64,000 nucleotides of DNA. It comes from Prevotella sp. tf2-5 (GTDB lineage: Bacteria > Bacteroidota > Bacteroidia > Bacteroidales > Bacteroidaceae). This document shows, in pieces, positions 61,640 to 64,000 of this stretch. The notes under the pieces are model-generated. The model ran no database searches. It was not told the origin of the DNA and saw nothing but the letters and a program-made list of their open reading frames with translations. Each line of letters begins with the position of its first letter. Within the stretch, counting starts at the first letter, position 1. The position numbers were made by a program, and so were the translations under genes. The stretch is taken from positions 65,406-129,405 of the forward strand of contig NZ_FOWK01000011.1 in NCBI RefSeq assembly GCF_900115435.1. The letters run 5' to 3'.

Positions 61640-63757
61640 TTACAATTTCCGCAATACAACAGCCGAGCGAGCAGGGATATACAACTTCAGCCATTCCTTA
61701 TGATCCTGTACATAGAGCGGGTCATAATTGGTGATGTGTGTCACACTGTCGTCAGCGAAGCCATTACCGCCAAACTCCTTAGCGTCCGTGTTAAGGACAA
61801 CCTCATAGGAACCCGTCGGCACGAGGAATCCGTAATCGGTATAGGAACGTGTCGGAGAGAAATTGAACACAAACACCAAGTCGCCACGCATATAGCACAA
61901 TACCTGGTCTCCGTCATCATGCCAGATCTCCGTGACAGGAGTAGCCTGGAAGTTCTTCTGACTCTTAATGACCTCCAACATCTTGCGGTCGAAGTCACCC
62001 AGCCAGTGATAACAGAGCTCCTTGTTATCTACCAGATTCCACTGACGGCGTGCATATTTATAGCTCCATCCATTACCCTCACGTGGGAAGTCAATCCATT
62101 CGGGATGTCCGAACTCATTACCCATGAAGTTCAGGTAACCGCCATTGATGGCACCTGCTGTCACAAGTCGGATCATCTTATGGAGGGCAATGCCACGATG
62201 TACCATATCGTTCTCGTCACCTTTCTTGAAATGCCAGTACATATCGGCATCGATCAGACGGAAGATGATGGTCTTGTCACCCACCAATGCCTGGTCGTGA
62301 CTCTCGCAGTAAGAGATGGTCTTCTCGTCAGGACGACGGTTCTTCACCTCCCAGAAAATGCTGCATACGTTGATATCCTCGTCACGAACCTCCTTGATGG
62401 TCTTTATCCAGTAGTCAGGGATATTCATCGCCATGCGATAGTCGAAACCATAACCGCCATCCTCAAACTTAGCGGCAAGACCCGGCATACCAGAAACTTC
62501 CTCTGCGATGGTGATGGCATTGGGATTGACTTCGTGTATCAGACAGTTGGCAAGGGTCAGATAACAGATAGCATTATCGTCCTCATGACCATTGAAATAG
62601 TCACCATATCCACCAAAAGCCTCACCAAGTCCATGACTATAATAGAGCATGGAGGTCACACCGTCAAAGCGGAAACCGTCGAACTTATACTCCTCCAACC
62701 AATATTTACAGTTTGAGAGCAGGAAATGCAGCACGTCATCCTTTCCATAGTCAAAACAGAGTGAGTCCCATGCCGGATGCTCATGACGGTCACCAGGATA
62801 GAAGAACTGGTTGGGGTCACCGGCAAGATTACCCAGACCCTCTACCTCGTTCTTCACAGCATGAGAGTGGACGATATCCATAATCACGGCAATACCCATC
62901 TTGTGTGCCGTGTCTATCATCTCCTTCAAATCCTCCGGTGTACCGAAACGACTGGATGGTGCGAAGAAACTGGATACATGATAGCCGAAAGAACCGTAAT
63001 AGGGATGTTCCTGAATAGCCATCACCTGAATGGCATTATAACCATCCTTCTTGACACGAGGCAAGACGTTCTTCGTAAACTCCTTGTAGGTTCCAACCTT
63101 CTCCGCATCCTGTCCCATACCTACATGGCACTCATAGATCAGCAATGGAGACTTGTTGGGTTTGAAATTCTTCTTCTTGAACTCATACTTCTTTTCAGGA
63201 TTCCATACCTGTGCGGAGAAAATCTTCGTCTGGTCGTCCTGTACTACACGACGACACCAGGCTGGGATACGCTCTCCTTCTCCCCCATTCCACTTCACCT
63301 TCATCTTATAAAGGTCACCATGTTTGATGGCTTTCTCAGAGAGTTTCAGTTCCCAGTTACCGGTTCCCTCAATACGCTTGCATTTGTATTTCTCACTCTC
63401 CTGCCAGTTATTGAAGTCACCGATCAGATATATCTCCGTAGCATTGGGAGCCCACTCACGGAACACCCAGCCTTTGGCGAGTTTGTGAAGACCAAAATAA
63501 AGATGACCGGAAGCAAACTGTGACAATGTCTGCTTACCGTTCCTTGTCAACTGACCGATCTTCCATAAGGCATGATCATGACGACCACGGATAGCACCCT
63601 CGAAAGGCTCCAGCCATGAGTCGTCCCTTACCAACCCAATGTGCTGAGGAACCTCTACTTTTTTCTTAGGAGCCGCTTTCTTAGGAGCCGCCTTCTTCGT
63701 TGCGGTTTTCTTTACTGCCGTCTTTGCAGTTGTGGTGGTTTTCTTTGTTGTTGCCAT
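61640..63757 (-). CDS. glgB: 1,4-alpha-glucan branching enzyme
   Basis: 705 aa GH13 enzyme that adds alpha-1,6 branches to glycogen. An unusual Lys/Ala/Thr-rich N-terminal tail (~1-35, with KKAAPKK repeats) precedes a CBM48 domain and the barrel: DIVHSHAV (~294), GFRFDGVTSMLYY (nucleophile Asp, ~358), AEEVSG (acid/base Glu, ~418), SHDQAL (~482). The basic tail is not needed for catalysis and could aid binding to polyanions or the cell. Nine nt after the YhcH-like gene. Confidence 0.94.
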   Translation of the reverse strand: MATTKKTTTTAKTAVKKTATKKAAPKKAAPKKKVEVPQHIGLVRDDSWLEPFEGAIRGRHDHALWKIGQLTRNGKQTLSQFASGHLYFGLHKLAKGWVFREWAPNATEIYLIGDFNNWQESEKYKCKRIEGTGNWELKLSEKAIKHGDLYKMKVKWNGGEGERIPAWCRRVVQDDQTKIFSAQVWNPEKKYEFKKKNFKPNKSPLLIYECHVGMGQDAEKVGTYKEFTKNVLPRVKKDGYNAIQVMAIQEHPYYGSFGYHVSSFFAPSSRFGTPEDLKEMIDTAHKMGIAVIMDIVHSHAVKNEVEGLGNLAGDPNQFFYPGDRHEHPAWDSLCFDYGKDDVLHFLLSNCKYWLEEYKFDGFRFDGVTSMLYYSHGLGEAFGGYGDYFNGHEDDNAICYLTLANCLIHEVNPNAITIAEEVSGMPGLAAKFEDGGYGFDYRMAMNIPDYWIKTIKEVRDEDINVCSIFWEVKNRRPDEKTISYCESHDQALVGDKTIIFRLIDADMYWHFKKGDENDMVHRGIALHKMIRLVTAGAINGGYLNFMGNEFGHPEWIDFPREGNGWSYKYARRQWNLVDNKELCYHWLGDFDRKMLEVIKSQKNFQATPVTEIWHDDGDQVLCYMRGDLVFVFNFSPTRSYTDYGFLVPTGSYEVVLNTDAKEFGGNGFADDSVTHITNYDPLYVQDHKEWLKLYIPARSAVVLRKL

Positions 63758-63766
63758 AGTATTGAC

Positions 63767-64000
63767 TTATGCTTTTACTTTAAATATTGCTTTCTTAAAT
63801 TCAGGAACACCAGCGATACAGGGGGCATGTCCGTCTTGTGGAAAGAAGATTGCCATCATACCTGGCTGACAAGTGACATAACTCTCTGCTGCGAGGTCTG
63901 GAATCTTGGTGATATCCTTCTCTGCATTATAGGTGGCTGCTGGCAGATTCTCACGAGGTGTATAGCCAAATGTCTCTGTATCTGTAATAGGAATCTGGAT
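63767..64000 (-). CDS. YhcH/YiaL-family (DUF386) protein, 5' end outside the window
   Basis: The last 77 residues, ending in ...FFPQDGHAPCIAG...FKKAIFKVKA. The Q-D-G-H-A-P-C motif holds metal-binding residues of this cupin-like sugar-metabolism family (the YhcH/EbgC group). It precedes glgB by 9 nt, suggesting a shared carbohydrate operon. Confidence 0.88.
   Translation of the reverse strand: MQIPITDTETFGYTPRENLPAATYNAEKDITKIPDLAAESYVTCQPGMMAIFFPQDGHAPCIAGVPEFKKAIFKVKA

Noticed and set aside
61571..62716. 381-aa plus-strand ORF opposite glgB
   Set aside because: Long only because of codon bias in the opposite strand; glgB motifs are unmistakable.

Overview
The window looks like a chromosome segment of a Prevotella/Segatella-type member of the Bacteroidales. 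The evidence is: promoters of the Bacteroidota kind (a -7 box TAnnTTTG, sometimes with TTTG or TTG about 20 bp upstream) before many genes; an L28-L33-DUF4295 ribosomal cluster; a complete Rnf operon; a K+-dependent Na+-pumping pyrophosphatase; proteins with rubredoxin-first rubrerythrin and 'YYDLSGRRV' tails. UGA is used as an ordinary stop codon here (ends of the EFR1, leuB, HNH and RNase III-like genes). All calls come from reading the sequence; no database search was run.

Layout. 0.0-2.0 kb: a probable RNase P-like structured RNA (minus), then an odd 93-nt tRNA with a UCA anticodon and long variable arm whose 3' end lies 2 nt before the start codon of a catalytically degenerate RNase III-fold/dsRBD protein, a bidirectional terminator and a 39-aa ORF. 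2.0-3.35 kb: no convincing gene, but several perfect inverted repeats, including four nested pairs in a ~560-bp pseudo-palindrome with a TA-only centre. 3.35-11.4 kb: a defence island with a type III restriction-modification operon (res, mod, EVE-HNH), a RelE/ParE-like toxin-antitoxin pair, palindromic repeats and a truncated NYN-domain gene. 11.4-15.2 kb: a minus-strand operon of a histidine-kinase-like sensor without phospho-acceptor His, an EFR1 flavodoxin/ferredoxin, an outer-membrane-barrel remnant and SstT.

15.4-20.4 kb: leuA-leuC-leuD and a second LeuA/CimA-type synthase, all overlapping; leuB is 20 kb away (40.2 kb). 20.5-25.6 kb: TRIC-type channel, RarA, an acidic hypothetical protein, HppA. 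25.7-32.1 kb: tRNA-Lys, a YgjP-like metalloprotease and the rseC-rnfBCDGEA operon. 32.2-42.7 kb: small envelope proteins, a LysM glucosaminidase, cytidine deaminase, a beta-helix lipoprotein, rubrerythrin, an orphan NMT1-type binding protein coupled to a sensor PP2C phosphatase, a TPR protein, leuB, and two HU-family proteins, one joined to a membrane segment and LysM. 42.7-50.7 kb: housekeeping genes (rimO, ftsY, rpmB, rpmG, cinA-like, tsaD, map, htpG, tRNA-Arg).

50.8-64.0 kb: a 1488-aa repeat-containing surface protein with a small partner ORF, then a minus-strand operon dapA-araC-rsbU-rsbW-rsbV-HATPase, which looks like a partner-switching phosphorelay without an adjacent sigma factor, then glgB and the end of a YhcH/YiaL-family gene. 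The two least ordinary themes are the tRNA(UCA)/RNase III-like locus and the two PP2C/anti-sigma-type signalling modules.
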